From Pseudoflavonifractor sp047637855 (GTDB taxonomy: Bacteria; Bacillota; Clostridia; Oscillospirales; Oscillospiraceae), in contig JBLJBF010000194.1 in the NCBI GenBank assembly GCA_047637855.1, positions 1 to 15,706 of the forward strand: 15,706 nt of DNA, read 5' to 3'. The translations under genes were made by a program, and so were the position numbers. The notes below the pieces were generated by a model. The model was not told the origin of the DNA. It did no database searches and saw only the letters and a program-made list of their open reading frames with translations. This document shows, one piece after another, positions 6,540 to 13,382 of this stretch (position 1 is the first letter of the stretch; every line of letters begins with the position of its first letter).

Positions 6540-9143
6540 ATGCCCGCGGATACGACCCCGATGATGCAGCAATACTTGCGGATGAAGGAGCTGCACCCCG
6601 ACTGCCTGCTCTTCTTCCGCCTGGGCGATTTTTACGAGATGTTCAACGAGGACGCCCGCCTCGTCTCCAAGGAGCTGGACCTGACCCTCACCAGCCGGGA
6701 CCGCGCCAAGCCCGCCGAGGAGCGCACCCCCATGTGCGGCGTGCCCTACCACAGCGCCGACGCCTACATTGCCCGGCTCATCGCCAAAGGGTACAAGGTG
6801 GCCATCTGCGAGCAGATGGAGGACCCGGCGCTGGCCAAGGGCCTTGTGGACCGGGACGTGATCCGGGTCATCTCCCCCGGCGCGGTCATCGACGCGTCCA
6901 TGCTGGAGGAGGGGCGCAACAACTACCTCTGCGCCGTATACGAGGATTCGCTCGGCGCGGGCCTCTCCTTCTGCGACCTCTCCACCGGCGCGTTTACGGC
7001 CACCGCCTTTACGGGGGACGACCGGATGGACCATCTGCTCAACGACCTGGGTGCCTACCGCCCCCGGGAGGCGCTGCTGTCGGACGGGGCCTTTTCCAAC
7101 GCCGCCCTCACCGACTTTCTCAAAAACCGGCTGGAGTGCCGCTGTGAAAACGGCGGCGAGGGCCGGTTCCGCAGTGAGGTGGCGGCCGACACCCTGAAAA
7201 AGAAGCTCCCCCAGCTCCCTGCCGGGGAGGGGCCCGAGTATACGCTGGCCCTCCGGGCCGCGGGGGCGCTCCTCTCCTACTTATACGAGACCCAGAAGAC
7301 CGACCTGGCCCACATCGCCGCCCTCACCCTCACCGCCGGGACACAGCGGCCATACATGGAGCTGGACCTGGCCGCCCGGCGCAACCTGGAGCTGACCGAG
7401 ACCCTGCGCTCCAAGGAGAAACGGGGCAGTCTCCTCTGGGTGCTGGACAAGACCAAAACCGCCATGGGGCACCGGCTTATCCGCCAGTGGATCGAGCAGC
7501 CCCTCCTCTCCCCCGCCGCCATCTCCCGCCGCCTGGTCGCGGTGGGGAATCTGGCGGACGCCCCCATCGCCCGGGAGGAGCTCTCTCTCGCGCTGCGGGA
7601 GATCGGCGACCTAGAGCGCATCATCGGGCGCGTCGTCTACGGCAGCGCCGGCGGGCGGGACCTGGTGGCTTTGGCCGCGGGCCTCTCCAGGCTCCCCGCC
7701 CTGCGGGAGCTGCTGGCCCCGCTTTCGTCGCCGCTCCTGTCCGCGCTGTCCGGGCAGCTCGACGACTTGACCGAGCTGCGCGCCCTGATCGGCGCGGCCA
7801 TCGAGGACGAGCCCCCCTTCTCGGTCCGGGAGGGCGGCTTTATCAAGGCGGGATACCATGAGGACGTAGACTATCTGCGCAATATCATGACCAACGGCAA
7901 GGGCATGGTGGCCTCCATCGAGGCCCAGGAGAAGGAGCGCACCGGCATCAAGAACCTGAAGGTGGGCTTCAACAAGGTCTTCGGTTACTACATCGAAATC
8001 TCCAAGTCCAACTACGACCTGGTGCCCGACCACTATATCCGCAAGCAGACCTTGGTAAACTGCGAGCGGTTCATCACCCAGGAGCTCAAGGACATGGAGC
8101 ACACCATCCTCTCGGCCCAGGACAAGATCGTGGCCCTGGAGTACGAGCTGTTCTGCGCCGTGCGGGAGCAGGCGGCCGCGCGGGTGCGGGAGATCCAGTC
8201 CTCGGCCCGGGCGGTGGCCGCGCTGGACGTGCTGGTGAGCTTTGCCGCCGTGGCCGCCCAGAACAACTACTGTATGCCCACAGTCGATCTCTCCGACAAG
8301 CTGGAGATCGTCGACGGCCGCCACCCCGTGGTGGAGAAGATGCTGAAAAACAGCCTCTTTGTCCCCAACGACACCTATATGGACAGCGGCGAGAATCTGG
8401 TGGCCATCATCACCGGCCCCAATATGGCGGGCAAGTCCACCTATATGCGCCAGGTGGCCCTCATCGCCCTCATGGCCCAGATGGGCTCCTTTGTCCCCGC
8501 CAGGAGCGCCCATATCGGCATGGTGGACCGGGTCTTTACCCGCATCGGGGCCAGCGACGACCTCTCGGCCGGGCAGTCCACCTTCATGGTGGAGATGACC
8601 GAGGTGGCCGAGCTCTTAAAGAACGCCACCGGGAAGAGCCTGCTCATTCTGGACGAGATCGGCCGGGGCACCTCCACCTACGACGGCATGAGCATCGCCC
8701 GGGCCGTTTTGGAGTACTGCGCCGACCGCAAGCGCCTGGGCGGGCGCACCCTCTTCGCCACGCACTACCACGAGCTCACCGTGCTGGAGGGGGAGCTGCG
8801 GGGCGTGAAGAACTACAACATCGCCGCCAAGAAACGCAAGGACGACATCATTTTCCTGCGCAAAATCGTCCGGGGAGGGGCCGACCAGAGCTACGGCATC
8901 GAGGTGGCCAAGCTGGCCGGCGTGCCCGACCGGGTCATCGCCCGCGCCCGGGATATTTTGGAGGAGCTGGAGCGGGAGGGCCATTCCGCGCCCCCGGCCC
9001 CGGCGGCTCCCGCCGCCGACCAGATGTCCTTCCTGGATGTGGGCGCGGGGGAGATCGCCGACCGGCTGCGGCTGGTGGACATGAACACCCTCACCCCCAT
9101 CGAGGCCATGAACCTGCTCTTCGAGCTGAAGCAAAAGCTGTAG
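6540..9143 (+). CDS. mutS: DNA mismatch repair protein MutS
   Basis: MutS binds mismatches and small loops and, when ATP-bound, recruits MutL. The 867-residue protein has normal MutS1 length. The mismatch-reading motif is GDFYEMF (29-35, with Phe31 and Glu33). Connector, lever and clamp regions follow. The C-terminal ABC-type ATPase has Walker A GPNMAGKST (626-634), an ST-rich signature region, Walker B LLILDE (Asp705-Glu706) and FATHYHEL with the switch histidine. Near the C-terminus QMSFL (828-832) resembles the beta-clamp binding motif of E. coli MutS. ATG at 6540 has AAGGAG at 6525-6530, 9 nt upstream. The TAG stop is embedded in a palindromic repeat. It is the second gene of the operon. 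A separate CPBP gene lies between it and mutL, which is unusual. Confidence 0.97.
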   Translation: MPADTTPMMQQYLRMKELHPDCLLFFRLGDFYEMFNEDARLVSKELDLTLTSRDRAKPAEERTPMCGVPYHSADAYIARLIAKGYKVAICEQMEDPALAKGLVDRDVIRVISPGAVIDASMLEEGRNNYLCAVYEDSLGAGLSFCDLSTGAFTATAFTGDDRMDHLLNDLGAYRPREALLSDGAFSNAALTDFLKNRLECRCENGGEGRFRSEVAADTLKKKLPQLPAGEGPEYTLALRAAGALLSYLYETQKTDLAHIAALTLTAGTQRPYMELDLAARRNLELTETLRSKEKRGSLLWVLDKTKTAMGHRLIRQWIEQPLLSPAAISRRLVAVGNLADAPIAREELSLALREIGDLERIIGRVVYGSAGGRDLVALAAGLSRLPALRELLAPLSSPLLSALSGQLDDLTELRALIGAAIEDEPPFSVREGGFIKAGYHEDVDYLRNIMTNGKGMVASIEAQEKERTGIKNLKVGFNKVFGYYIEISKSNYDLVPDHYIRKQTLVNCERFITQELKDMEHTILSAQDKIVALEYELFCAVREQAAARVREIQSSARAVAALDVLVSFAAVAAQNNYCMPTVDLSDKLEIVDGRHPVVEKMLKNSLFVPNDTYMDSGENLVAIITGPNMAGKSTYMRQVALIALMAQMGSFVPARSAHIGMVDRVFTRIGASDDLSAGQSTFMVEMTEVAELLKNATGKSLLILDEIGRGTSTYDGMSIARAVLEYCADRKRLGGRTLFATHYHELTVLEGELRGVKNYNIAAKKRKDDIIFLRKIVRGGADQSYGIEVAKLAGVPDRVIARARDILEELEREGHSAPPAPAAPAADQMSFLDVGAGEIADRLRLVDMNTLTPIEAMNLLFELKQKL

Positions 9144-9159
9144 GGGCGGCCCCGCCCTA
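9140..9159 (+). repeat. Stop-codon-associated palindrome, copy 2 (after mutS)
   Basis: The exact core GTAGGGGCGG (9140-9149) contains the mutS TAG stop. GGGCG (9144-9148) pairs with CGCCC (9153-9157). This is the most compact copy in the window. Confidence 0.6.
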
Positions 9160-9170
9160 TCCCCGATAGA

Positions 9171-9179
9171 AAGGAGGAG
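9171..9179 (+). promoter_or_regulatory. Ribosome binding site fixing a GTG start
   Basis: AAGGAGGAG lies just upstream of GTG at 9187, with a 9-nt spacer measured from GGAGG. No ATG competes nearby. Confidence 0.75.
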
Positions 9180-9186
9180 ATCACTC

Positions 9187-9879
9187 GTGTCCCGCAAAAA
9201 ATTCCGACCCCAGATGACCGAGTCCGAGCGGCGGCGGGGCTGGGTCTTCCTCGCCCTCTACCTCCTGGTTTTCCCCTACCTCAACGGCTGGGCCCAGCGC
9301 CTGTGGCTGGGCGGGGGAGAGCCCCCCGTGGCCGAGACCAATCTGGTGTATTACACGCTGCTCTTCGCGCTGGCCCTTCTGGTCTTCTGGACCTTTCTGC
9401 GCCACGGCTTTGACCTGCTGGCCGACTGGCTGCCCGAAAATCTCTTCGCCTTTTTCACCGGGTTTGCCGGCTGGGCGGGGCTCCTCTTTTTGGCGCGGCT
9501 GATCCCCCTCCCGGTGGAGAGCCCCCAGGCCCTCCAGTATCAGCAGGAGTATCTGCTCTCGGGCAGGGCTACCGTCATGCTGGTGGTGGTGCTCATCCCC
9601 CTGACCGAGGAGATTTTGTTCCGGGGGCTGGTCTTCGGCTCCCTGCGGCACTACAGCCGCCCCCTGGCCTACGCCGTGTCGGTGTTGCTCTTCGCTTTGG
9701 CCTCGGTCTGGCGGTACGCCCTGGACCTGGGGGACCCCCGCTATCTCCTCACCGCGCTGGAGGTTCTCCCCGCCGGGCTGGCTTTGGCCTGGTGCTACGA
9801 CAACGGAGGGTCTATCTGGAGCGCCGTCGCCCTGCGCATGGCCATCAACGGCGTCACCCTTTTCCTGGCGGTTCGTTAG
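9187..9879 (+). CDS. CPBP-family intramembrane protein with lost histidine motifs
   Basis: A 230-residue integral membrane protein of the CPBP (Abi/CAAX-protease-like, PF02517) family. Hydrophobic segments lie near residues 19-36, 53-70, 86-108, 128-140, 160-178, 188-203 and 211-229. The first family motif is intact: TEEILFRG (140-147), giving Glu141-Glu142 and Arg146. The second motif, normally FxxxH, reads FALAS (169-173), and the third, normally HxxxN, reads RMAIN (217-221). Both histidines are therefore replaced while Asn221 remains. Intact members include Rce1-type prenyl-protein proteases and bacteriocin-immunity proteins. With only motif 1 left, proteolytic activity is doubtful and a structural or binding role is possible. 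The start is GTG with a strong ribosome binding site. Its place between mutS and mutL suggests co-transcription but not a repair function. Confidence 0.8.
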   Translation: MSRKKFRPQMTESERRRGWVFLALYLLVFPYLNGWAQRLWLGGGEPPVAETNLVYYTLLFALALLVFWTFLRHGFDLLADWLPENLFAFFTGFAGWAGLLFLARLIPLPVESPQALQYQQEYLLSGRATVMLVVVLIPLTEEILFRGLVFGSLRHYSRPLAYAVSVLLFALASVWRYALDLGDPRYLLTALEVLPAGLALAWCYDNGGSIWSAVALRMAINGVTLFLAVR

Positions 9880-9901
9880 CCTGCCCGACCTGCTCCTCCG
9901 C

Positions 9902-9923
9902 AGGGGCGGCCTGTGGCCGCCCG
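9902..9923 (+). repeat. Palindrome, copy 3 (between the CPBP gene and mutL)
   Basis: GGGCGGCC (9904-9911) pairs perfectly with GGCCGCCC (9915-9922) around a TGT loop. The core is GCAGGGGCGG. In this copy the upstream stop codon lies about 22 nt earlier and is not part of the element. No T run follows. Confidence 0.6.
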
Positions 9924-9962
9924 CTCAATTCCGCACAGACCCCATAGAAAGCCGGTGAACTC

Positions 9963-11777
9963 ATGCCCCATATCCAACAATTAGAGTCTCATATCGCCGA
10001 CCTGATCGCCGCCGGCGAGGTGGTGGAGCGGCCCGCCAGCGTGGTCAAGGAGCTGGTGGAGAACGCCATTGACGCTGGAGCCCAGGCCCTCACTGTGGAG
10101 ATCCAGAACGGCGGCATGGCCCTCGTCCGTGTTACCGACGACGGCTGCGGCATCGCACCGAATGAGGTCGAGACCGCCTTCCTGCGCCACGCCACCAGCA
10201 AGATCCGCACCGAGTACGACCTGGAGGCCATCGGGACCCTGGGGTTCCGGGGAGAGGCGCTGGCGGCCATCGCCGCCGTCTCCCGCATCGAGGTGCTCAC
10301 CCGCACCGAGGATTCCCCCCTGGGCCTTTCCCTCACGCTGGAGGGAGGCGTGGTCACCGAACGGGAGGCGGCGGGCTGCCCCAAGGGCACCACCATGCTG
10401 GTGCGGGACCTCTTTTACAACACCCCCGCCCGCCTGAAATTTATGAAACGGGACGCAGCCGAGGGGGCCGCCGTCTTCGCCGCCGTGCAGCACATCGCCC
10501 TGTCCCATCCGGAGGTGAGCGTCAAGTTCCTGCGGGACGGCAAACAGGAACTTCTCACCCCCGGCGACGGGCAGCTGAGGAGCGCCGTGTACAGCGTCCT
10601 GGGCCGGGATCTGGCCCTGGGCTTCGTCAGCGTCTCCGGCTCGGGGGAGGAGATGACGGTCTCCGGCTTCTGCTCCCTTCCCGCCTGCTGCCGGGGCACC
10701 CGGGGGTATCAGCACTTCTTCGTCAACGGCCGCTACGTGAAGAGCCGCACCATGATGGCCGCCCTGGAGGAGGCCTACTCCAACCAAAAGATGGTGGGCA
10801 AGTTCCCCGGCTGTGTCCTCCACCTCACCACAAAGCTCAACCAGGTGGACGTGAACGTCCACCCCACCAAGACCGAGGTGAAGGGGGACAGCACCCACCC
10901 CAAGGCGGTGGTGAGCGCCCCGCCTGCGGATACCGTGACCCCCAACCAGCTCAGGATGCCCCAGGCGGTGGAGACCTTCTCCGAGCTGCCCTCCTCCGCC
11001 CGGCCCCTCCACGACTTCACCGCGCCCAGGGCGGTTTCGCGGGTGGAGGAGAGACCCGCGGGCGGCGGTCAGGCGGCGGGGGCAAGCTCCCGCCCCGCGT
11101 GGAGCGATGCGCCTGCCCGGGCGTCGGCAGAGCGGGGCGACCCAGTTCCTCGCGCCCCCGTCACCCCGCCTGTCCCCAAACCCGTCCCCATCCCCGAACC
11201 CGAACCCGAGGAGCTGCCCTGGCGGGTGGCGGGCGAGGTGCTGAACACCTACGTCATCGTGGAGCAGGGGGACCGGGTCCTCCTCATCGACAAGCACGCC
11301 GCCCATGAGCGGGTGAACTTTGACCGGCTCAAGGCTCAGGACTACCGACCCATGGTGCAGAGCCTCCTCACCCCCGCCGTCTTCACGCCCCCCGCCGAGG
11401 AGGGGGCCGTTCTCCTGCAAAATCTGCCTTTGCTGGCCGAGTTCGGTTTCACGGCCGAGGACTTCGGCGGCGGGGCCGTCATGGTGCGGGAGGCCCCCTT
11501 CGATGTGGACATGGGGGACATTGAGAATACGCTTATGGAGATCGCCGGCAAGCTCCTCGCCACCGGCAGGGCCGACCCCGCCGCCGCCCGGGACGCGGTG
11601 ATGCACACCGTGGCCTGCAAGGCCGCGATCAAGGGCGGGCAGAGAAACGGCCCCGAGGAGCTGGAGCGGGTGGCCGCCCCCGTCATGAGCGGAGCCGTCA
11701 AGTACTGCCCCCATGGCCGCCCGGTGGCCATCGAGCTGACCCGAAGCCAATTGGAAAAGCAATTCAGGAGGACGTGA
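9963..11777 (+). CDS. mutL: DNA mismatch repair protein MutL
   Basis: MutL couples MutS mismatch recognition to strand incision. The 604 residues include the N-terminal GHKL ATPase motifs IAAGEVVERP (15-24), ENAIDAG (33-39), DDGCGI (59-64), GFRGEAL (94-100) and KGTTMLVRDLFYNTPAR (141-157). A transducer region then ends at VNVHPTKTEVK (297-307). A Pro-rich linker of about 110 residues leads to the C-terminal dimerisation/endonuclease domain from about 420. The endonuclease motifs are DKHAAHERVNFD (443-454), ACKAAIK (551-557) and CPHGRP (582-587). They mark a nicking MutL, as expected where MutH is absent. QSLLTP (466-471) fits the beta-clamp motif. Compared with the canonical DQHAxxERxxYE, Q is K and the last E is D. 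The usual helices after EVK/EVR are not recognisable. The start has only a weak GGTGA. Confidence 0.96.
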   Translation: MPHIQQLESHIADLIAAGEVVERPASVVKELVENAIDAGAQALTVEIQNGGMALVRVTDDGCGIAPNEVETAFLRHATSKIRTEYDLEAIGTLGFRGEALAAIAAVSRIEVLTRTEDSPLGLSLTLEGGVVTEREAAGCPKGTTMLVRDLFYNTPARLKFMKRDAAEGAAVFAAVQHIALSHPEVSVKFLRDGKQELLTPGDGQLRSAVYSVLGRDLALGFVSVSGSGEEMTVSGFCSLPACCRGTRGYQHFFVNGRYVKSRTMMAALEEAYSNQKMVGKFPGCVLHLTTKLNQVDVNVHPTKTEVKGDSTHPKAVVSAPPADTVTPNQLRMPQAVETFSELPSSARPLHDFTAPRAVSRVEERPAGGGQAAGASSRPAWSDAPARASAERGDPVPRAPVTPPVPKPVPIPEPEPEELPWRVAGEVLNTYVIVEQGDRVLLIDKHAAHERVNFDRLKAQDYRPMVQSLLTPAVFTPPAEEGAVLLQNLPLLAEFGFTAEDFGGGAVMVREAPFDVDMGDIENTLMEIAGKLLATGRADPAAARDAVMHTVACKAAIKGGQRNGPEELERVAAPVMSGAVKYCPHGRPVAIELTRSQLEKQFRRT

Positions 11778-11780
11778 CCG

Positions 11781-12041
11781 ATGGAACGACTGACCGAGCG
11801 CATAGACGGAGCCTATCGTCTGCCCCCTGAACGGCTGGGGGCGGCCGCCGCCCGCCTTGGCGCGCTGGAAACCCTGTGGGGGCGCCTGCTGGAGCGCCAG
11901 GCCGCCATTCCCGGAGAGCTGGAGGCCCTGCGCGGCGCGGGCAGGGAAAAGACCGTCCAGTTCCGGGAGCTCATGGCGGAAAAGCTGACCAACCGCGCGG
12001 TGTTGGACGCGCTGGAGCGGGCGGAAAAATATGCCCGCTAA
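11781..12041 (+). CDS. Small helical protein of unknown function between mutL and miaA
   Basis: I do not recognise this 86-residue protein. It is rich in Ala, Leu, Glu and Arg and has no Cys, no signal peptide and no membrane segment. Its pattern predicts mostly amphipathic alpha-helix from about residue 16 to the end, possibly a short coiled coil. It looks genuine for three reasons. AGGAGG (11767-11772) lies 8 nt before its ATG. It starts 3 nt after the mutL stop. Its last codons overlap the first 11 nt of miaA, an arrangement typical of translational coupling. It may only couple translation of mutL to miaA, or it may act with either protein. Nothing in the sequence decides between these. 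Confidence 0.7.
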   Translation: MERLTERIDGAYRLPPERLGAAAARLGALETLWGRLLERQAAIPGELEALRGAGREKTVQFRELMAEKLTNRAVLDALERAEKYAR

Positions 12042-12969
12042 AATTCTTGTGATCTGCGGCCCCACCGCGTCGGGCAAGACCAAACTGGCGGTGGAGCTGG
12101 CCCTGCGCCACGGCGGCGAGGTGGTGAGCGCCGACTCCATGCAGGTCTACCGCGGCATGGACATTGGCACCGCCAAGCCCACCCGGGAGGAGATGCGGGG
12201 CGTTCCCCACCATATGCTGGATGTGGCCGACCCCGCCGAGGACTACTCGGTGGCCCGCTACGTGGCGGCCGCATCCGCCTGTGTGGACGACATCCTCGCC
12301 CGGGGGAAGCTCCCCATTCTGGCGGGGGGGACGGGGCTCTATATCGACTCGCTCCTGGCGGGGGTAGACTTTGCCCCCTTTACCGGCGGCTGCCGGGAGA
12401 AACTGCGGGAGCGGGCCGCCGCCGAGGGGATAGACGCTCTGTACGCCGAGCTGAAGCGCATCGACCCCCAGCGGTGGGCCAAGCTCCACCTCAACGACGA
12501 AAAGCGCATCCTCCGCGCTTTGGAGGTCTGGTACGAGACCGGGGAGACCATTACGGATCACGACGCGCGGACGATGGCTCTCCCGCCCCGCTACGAAGCC
12601 CTTACCCTGGCCCTGAACTATGAGAGCCGGGCCGACCTCTGGACACGCATCGACGCCCGTGTGGACGAGATGCTCTCTGCCGGGCTGGAGGAGGAGGTCC
12701 GCGCCCTCCTGGCCCGGGGTGTGCCCCGGGGAGCCACCGCCATGCAGGCCATCGGTTACAAGGAGCTGGCCGCCGCCCTGGACAGGGGGGGGAGCGCGGC
12801 CCAGGCGGCCGCAGAGGTCAAGCTCCGCTCCCGCCAGTATGCCAAGCGGCAGATCTCCTGGTTTCGCCGCAGCGGGTGGGCCAAATGGATCGTCTGGAAT
12901 AAATCGCCTGATTTTGGGGCCGCCGTCCAAAATTCGACAGCATATATGGAAGAATATGGGTTACTATAA
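12031..12969 (+). CDS. miaA: tRNA dimethylallyltransferase MiaA
   Basis: MiaA transfers the dimethylallyl group from dimethylallyl diphosphate to N6 of A37 in tRNAs reading UNN codons, providing the substrate for MiaB. The 312-residue protein has normal length. It shows the P-loop GPTASGKT (10-17), SADSMQVYRGMDIGTAKP (33-50), whose Asp35 corresponds to the general base, PILAGGTGLYI (95-105), the insertion-domain KRILRALEV stretch, and the GYKEL and RQYAKRQ(I/T)WFR tRNA-contact region near the C-terminus. The ATG at 12031 overlaps the preceding gene by 11 nt. The stop is TAA, with hfq starting 52 nt later. The last 70 bp are noticeably more AT-rich than the rest. Confidence 0.97.
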   Translation: MPAKILVICGPTASGKTKLAVELALRHGGEVVSADSMQVYRGMDIGTAKPTREEMRGVPHHMLDVADPAEDYSVARYVAAASACVDDILARGKLPILAGGTGLYIDSLLAGVDFAPFTGGCREKLRERAAAEGIDALYAELKRIDPQRWAKLHLNDEKRILRALEVWYETGETITDHDARTMALPPRYEALTLALNYESRADLWTRIDARVDEMLSAGLEEEVRALLARGVPRGATAMQAIGYKELAAALDRGGSAAQAAAEVKLRSRQYAKRQISWFRRSGWAKWIVWNKSPDFGAAVQNSTAYMEEYGLL

Positions 12970-13021
12970 ACGCATTCCGGGGGTGGACAGGCCCCTCAAG
13001 AAAGAAAGGAATGTACTTATC

Positions 13022-13258
13022 ATGCAGAAGACAAATAACCTACAGGATCTCTTCCTCTCCCGCGCCCGGCGCGGGCGGCTGGCCGTCACCGTTTTTTTGA
13101 TGAACGGCTACCAGCTCCGGGGTCAAATCACCGGATTCGACGCCTTTGTGGTCATTTTGATGACCGAGGGCAAGCAGCAGGTCATTTATAAGCACGCAAT
13201 TTCTACCATTATCCCTGAAAAGCCCATTGATCTGACCGAGGAGCCGGAAGGGGTGTAG
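13022..13258 (+). CDS. hfq: RNA chaperone Hfq
   Basis: Hfq is a ring-shaped hexameric Sm-like protein that binds U-rich and A-rich RNA and helps small RNAs pair with targets. The 78-residue product has the complete Sm fold. The N-terminal helix has Gln8, which lies in the proximal uridine pocket. Sm1 is VTVFLMNGYQLRGQITGFD (22-40), and Sm2 is VIYKHAIST (54-62), with the hallmark Tyr56-Lys57-His58. The short acidic C-terminal tail is typical of Gram-positive Hfq. The ATG at 13022 follows AAAGGA (13005-13010). The miaA-hfq pair is conserved across many bacteria. The TAG stop lies inside the 5' arm of a palindromic repeat that would form a 3'-UTR hairpin. Confidence 0.97.
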   Translation: MQKTNNLQDLFLSRARRGRLAVTVFLMNGYQLRGQITGFDAFVVILMTEGKQQVIYKHAISTIIPEKPIDLTEEPEGV

Positions 13259-13292
13259 GGGCGGGGTGATCCACCCACCCCCCGCGCCCCTA
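13255..13292 (+). repeat. Stop-codon-associated palindrome, copy 4 (after hfq)
   Basis: The exact core GTAGGGGCGG (13255-13264) contains the hfq TAG stop. TAGGGGCG (13256-13263) pairs perfectly with CGCCCCTA (13285-13292). Inside it GGGT (13264-13267) can pair with ACCC (13273-13276). This is the largest copy. Confidence 0.7.
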
Positions 13293-13314
13293 TCCCGGGA
13301 AGGCCGGAGCAGCC

Positions 13315-13341
13315 GCGGCGCGGGGCGGAAGCCCTCGCCGC
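13315..13341 (+). other. Strong hairpin between hfq and the adaptor gene
   Basis: GCGGCG-C-GGGGC (13315-13326) pairs with GCCCT-CGCCGC (13331-13341). The stem has 11 pairs, one of them a G-T wobble, one bulged C and a GGAA tetraloop. What follows is only moderately T-rich (ATTCCTCTGTT), so it is at best a weak or factor-assisted terminator of the operon that ends with hfq. Confidence 0.45.
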
Positions 13342-13382
13342 CATTCCTCTGTTCGGCGACCACTTGAAAAGGACTCGTACAT

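Noticed and set aside
9981..12140. Long open frame on the minus strand opposite mutL
   Set aside because: Same GC artefact. It runs through three unrelated sense genes and shows no protein-like motif.
12930..12970. Possible separate hfq promoter in the AT-rich 3' end of miaA (TATAAA near 12965)
   Set aside because: The hexamer at the correct upstream distance is ATATAT, with no match to TTGACA and no TGn extension. Hfq can be expressed from the upstream operon promoter.
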